Below are positions 60,179 to 64,000 of a DNA stretch of 64,000 nucleotides, in pieces (within the stretch, counting starts at the first letter, position 1; each line of letters starts with the position of its first letter). This stretch comes from Acanthochlamys bracteata. Lineage: Eukaryota > Streptophyta > Magnoliopsida > Pandanales > Velloziaceae. The position numbers and the translations under genes were made by a program. The DNA is taken from assembly GCA_019914995.1 (NCBI GenBank), contig CM034127.1, positions 6,014,001 to 6,078,000 on the forward strand, read 5' to 3'. The notes under the pieces were generated by a model, which was given only the letters and a program-made list of their open reading frames with translations, was not told where the DNA came from and made no database searches.

Positions 60179-61760
60179 AACTTCAAGTCTTGAACACTAC
60201 GTGAACCACAAGACAGTATTCTATCTGACTTGAGCAATCCTGGGACTTGCAGGGGCTCCATTCAACTCCATTTCAAGCCTAGATCCTGCTTGCAATTTGG
60301 CAGCCAATCATTGTGGCACCAAGATGCACCCTTCTATTCTGTAAAGATAAAGATGAGTACACCATTCAAATGAGCTTCCCAAATCCATAAAAGAATAAGG
60401 GAGTCTAAATCAATCTTATCCTAATTCATGAAATGTCATATACAGATGAAAGTATTGGAATAGACATTTCTTAATTTCATATGTATGCATATTACTTCAG
60501 AGTTTTTCTAAAGTACGCACTACAATTATGCTTTTAAAAGCATTTCTTGAACAAGCAAAAGAAAGTAAGGGTGAAGGATCTGGCACATATGCATGCCACG
60601 AATAATTCTAATTACAATGAAAAAGGATGTAGTAACTGCCATGTGAATGAGCTAAGAGTGGAAAAAACATCATTCTAACCAACAGTGAGAGACAGATACA
60701 CTAGAAAAGGCACATTAGTTAAGACCTACTAACTTATAATTCATATTGATTCAAAAGCTCAAAGCATATAAGGATAAAGCTTCGAGTTAAAGAATGTCTA
60801 ATTAAAAAAAAGAAAAAAGAAAGACATCTGGGATGTAAATCCAGCAGAGCATGCAAGGACTTGTCTTAGTAATACAAGGATAGGCTCTAGGTCAGCTTAC
60901 AGATTTCTCTTTCTTCTTCTCCGGCTTCGAAAACTCAGAAGCATACAAAAGTAGAGTCGCCAAACTGTAATCACCACTAAAAACTTATACAAACTTCCAC
61001 AAAATCGAACTTCGTTCTCACTCTCCCCCTAAAATTCACAAATAACTTAGTAAGACACCCCAGTTCAACGAGCAGTACGCACAGAGGGTTATCCCAAATT
61101 CCCAAACAAATTAGGGACACCAACTCCAGCAATAAATTAACGCTAAAAAAAAAGAACAGAAATCAAACTTCCCCATTTCCCCGCAGTCCTTAAATTCAAA
61201 TTGATGCCGGAATTCTAACCACAATGAACTAAAAAACAATTTTCCATCACAAAACTAGTTAATACGAAAAATCAACAGGTTTCCATTCTTCCAATCAATC
61301 AAAACAAACATTAAAAGATTAAATACATAAATAAAAATCTTATCTGAACAACGTCAGAGAGAGAGAGAACTTACCACAGAACGGGGTCGAACAAAATAAT
61401 AATAAATTGGAAATAGAAGAGAAAACAAAATAGGACAGAGAGAAATTTGTTTCGATTAAAAATTTGAAAATAAGTTTATAGAGATTGGTTACCTGAAATT
61501 GAATTGGAATGGGGAGCCGTCGAGGGAAGGAAAAGGCTTTTGGTATTATTTTGTTTCGCGGGGAAGAGAGAGAGAGAGGCCGAGTAGAGGTGTGGTGGGC
61601 CCGGCGAGAACATATCTGGGGGGCTCGCTCGCGAAAAGCGAGCTTAAAATTGGCGTCTTGTTTCTGCTCTCTTCTCTTTCTCTCGTTTGTTTTTTGCGGC
61701 TCCAAGCCGTGAAATACAAACTTTGATCTGCTGTTTGGTATAGAACACGTAACATGGGAA
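60179..61760 (-). promoter_or_regulatory. Spliced leader and promoter region of the PHR1-like gene
   Basis: On the minus strand a donor-like CAG|GTAACC lies at 61493/61492 and an acceptor-like TTTACAG|AATAGAAGG at 60339/60338, consistent with an intron in the 5' UTR. Other donor-like sites (GTG|GTAAGT near 61374, TCT|GTAAGC near 60900) suggest alternative first exons. GA-rich runs lie at about 61350-61370 and 61563-61577, and a GC-rich patch around 61590-61650. The splice model is inferred without transcript support. Confidence 0.4.
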
Positions 61761-62097
61761 CGTGTGGAAGTTTTGCTGGTTCAAAAAAATTGACATTTTA
61801 ACTTTTTAAGAAATAAATAGTTAAAAATAGTTCAATTCTAATATTTTTTAAGTTAGAAATAATTTTTGCAAGTGATTTTTATATTTTTATATAAAATGAT
61901 AAATTGTGGGTGATTTTTAAGTTCTTTTTTAAATATTAATTTAGTAACAATTATATAAGGAAAATTAATAAATATACATTATTGAACTATTCAGCATTCT
62001 CATTCAACAATAATATTTATATAATTTAATCACATTTCAATATGCCAAAGAAATATACATTTAAAAAATTATAGTATATTACAAACACAGTACTTCA

Positions 62098-62133
<36 letters not shown>
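62098..62133 (+). repeat. (AAT)12 microsatellite
   Basis: Twelve uninterrupted AAT units in AT-rich intergenic DNA. A likely length-polymorphic locus. Confidence 0.95.
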
Positions 62134-62135
<2 letters not shown>

Positions 62136-62466
62136 TGTAAACATTACACATAACTAACACAATAATATAGTATAACTTTTTATTAAAATCTATAATAAGT
62201 AATATTATCAAATATTTTTCACAAATGAAATCTATAGTTATGAATTAAAATTAGCAAATCAAGTTAAACCAGCCATCATTTTCAATTATGAAAATATTCA
62301 CAACTGATAATTTATTGTTACCATTCCTGCCAAACATCTAAATATTAAATTAAACTAAGAAAGATACTATACACAACAGCAATAGTATGTTAATTCATTG
62401 CAACAATAATAAGATTTCGACTAGTAAAGTCTAACAAAATGTTTGTCTTTCTATAAAGGGCTATAA

Positions 62467-62715
62467 AGGGGCTATTTGAAAGTGATTAGAAAAATATTTA
62501 TCTGAATAGAAATCTGTTTATTTTATTTAAAAAATAAATTTTATATTTTTATTTCAAAATAAAAAACAAAAATAATAAATTTTTATGACTTTAAAATTTC
62601 TATAATTTTTAAATATTTTAAATATATTTTATAAAATATTATAAAAATTTTAATTAAAAATGTGAAACTAAAAAATTAGAAAGTACTTTTCTGAAAGCAG
62701 TATCAAACACGCCCA
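62467..62715 (+). repeat. MITE copy
   Basis: The left end AGGGGCTATTTGAAAGTGATTA and, reversed, the right end TTGGGCGTGTTTGATACTGC form an imperfect inverted repeat. The interior TTTATTTTATTTAAAAAATAAATTTTAT...ATAAATTTTTATGACTTTAAAATTTCTATAATTTTTAAA is colinear with the 63396-63648 copy. Confidence 0.62.
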
Positions 62716-63395
62716 AAAGTCAGGATAACATGAAAAAATAGTACATATTTTTAAATAGATACATTATTATGTTACTTAACGCGAAGCATTCACAAACTTT
62801 AGCTACAACAATTGTTCAACAACATTGTCATCTAAATATATAAATAAAATATATATTTTTTATATTATAAAAAATAAATAAATTTCACCATACAAAATTT
62901 GCGGCATTTGAATATAAACTAGAAAATCAGGACTAGTGTGCGTTTCCAAACTATAAAACTGAAATTAAATAGAATTGTAATAGCAATCTGTAATATATCG
63001 TTTTGTAATAAACTAATCATTGTTTAAATTTTTACATATATTTTCATAATATGACTATCCTATAAACAAATAATTTCACAAATTTATACTTTTATTTAAT
63101 CATGCGCGCCACAACTATTGAAGGAATAATATACTTAGAAAGTAAACAAGCATTCATTTTTATGTCTCATTTTTACTATGTTATTGATAGATATATACTG
63201 TGAAAATCTAAGTTAAACATATAATATTTTACTTATGTGAATTTTCTTTATATATTAAAAATTCATATGCATCGAACTTTTTGTATGTATTTCTTATTGT
63301 GTAGAACATGAGTTCTTAAGAAGACTATAATTAGAATGGTTAGTTATATCATTGATTTTGCAAATACAAAGATCCAATCAGAGCACTTGTGTTTC

Positions 63396-63648
63396 GAGGA
63401 TATTTGGGAGTGCTTATTGAAAAAAAAAATTTTCGAAAAGAATAGATATTTAGAAAATTTTTAAAAAATGAGCTCTATTTTTTTATTTAAAAAAATAATA
63501 AAAATAACTAATAAAAAAAATTTCGCGACGTAGAATTTTTTTGTATTTTTAAAATTTTTAAACAAATTTTGTAGAAATATTCTAAAAACTTTATTGAAAA
63601 ATATAAAATAAAAAATTGAAGAAGAAAAGCTCTCCCAAACATGCCCTT
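63396..63648 (+). repeat. MITE copy
   Basis: A well-preserved copy. The left end is GAGGATATTTGGGAGTGCTTA; the right end, reversed, is TTAAGGGCATGTTTGGGAGAGCTT. The interior includes AAAAAATGAGCTCTATTTTTTTATTTAAAAAAATAAT and TTCGCGACGTAGAATTTTTTTGTATTTTTAAAATTTTTAAACAAATTTTGTAG. Together with 32862-33117 it defines the family's consensus. Confidence 0.72.
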
Positions 63649-64000
63649 AAGAAGAAGACTATAATTAGAATAGTTAGTTAATATCTAGAATGGAGATATT
63701 CAATTGTTAACTTAGATGTATGTAAGTCAATTTATATGGGGTTATTAGTTTAAACAAATTTTTGGATGCAAATTTAATGCTAAGTGTTATGCAAATCGAT
63801 CATGACCATCATGCCGGAATAATGAAGAGTGCAATGATAGGATCACTAATGGTATATTTGGATACATAGTTAATAAATAAGACGATCAGAAAGGATACAA
63901 AATAATAACTATTTAATTTTATAATATTTAAATATATAGTTTAGATAATAAATTAATTATGTTTAGATGGATAGATAAACGAATGATTAATGAAAGTAAA

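Larger units (their letters stand above)
61760..64000. other. AT-rich gene-poor end of the window
   Basis: No supportable gene. It holds a perfect AAT microsatellite (62098-62133) and two MITE copies (62467-62715 and 63396-63648), each listed separately. The rest is A/T-rich sequence without recognisable structure. Confidence 0.55.

Noticed and set aside
1..64000. tRNA or rRNA genes and CRISPR arrays
   Set aside because: No cloverleaf with proper A and B boxes, no rRNA beyond the short 5S-like scrap and no regularly spaced repeats were found; the organism is a plant.

Overview
This window is nuclear DNA from a flowering plant, most likely a eudicot. The evidence is AT-rich intergenic sequence, multi-exon genes with GT-AG introns, plant-only proteins (secondary-wall cellulose synthase, PGR5, a MYB-CC factor, an isoprenylated metal-binding protein) and degenerate Ty3/gypsy chromovirus and MITE insertions. 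No CRISPR array, operon, rRNA or convincing tRNA gene was seen. I cannot name the species. Functional calls rest on my recognition of protein families; no database was searched.

Layout. 1-6.2 kb is AT-rich and gene-poor. A heavy-metal-associated isoprenylated plant protein (HIPP) with two HMA domains lies on the minus strand at 6.2-8.1 kb. A DPB-like E2F dimerisation partner lies on the plus strand at 10.3-15.6 kb. A truncated minus-strand Ty3/gypsy chromovirus occupies 17.0-20.3 kb and is itself split by a 1.27 kb insertion. A complete CesA4-type cellulose synthase is on the minus strand at 22.1-26.7 kb, with a TATA box and an AC/SMRE MYB-binding motif upstream. A second chromovirus relic on the plus strand, between diverged LTR-like repeats (27.65-32.44 kb), carries nested smaller elements. 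A complete PGR5 gene is at 33.8-34.3 kb. After about 6.5 kb of AT-rich, repeat-bearing sequence come an inositol transporter-like gene with two lesions (41.2-43.4 kb, probable pseudogene), a complete ten-exon PEX12 (45.8-52.9 kb) and a complete seven-exon PHR1-like MYB-CC gene (54.5-60.2 kb with an upstream leader). The last 2.2 kb is AT-rich with MITE copies.

The genes are ordinary, functionally unrelated neighbours: metal binding, cell cycle, wall synthesis, photosynthetic cyclic electron flow, inositol transport, peroxisome import and phosphate signalling. Exon coordinates were worked out by hand from splice signals and reading-frame continuity; summed coding lengths are divisible by three for every intact gene (408, 356, 1064, 129, 394 and 434 codons before stop).

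I found no undescribed biological system. The most checkable oddities are the damaged INT-like gene, a dispersed MITE family with at least six clear copies, a MULE-like element with a 12-bp flanking duplication, a repeated block inside a PEX12 intron, and a Lys/Asn-rich tract in the CesA4 class-specific region.
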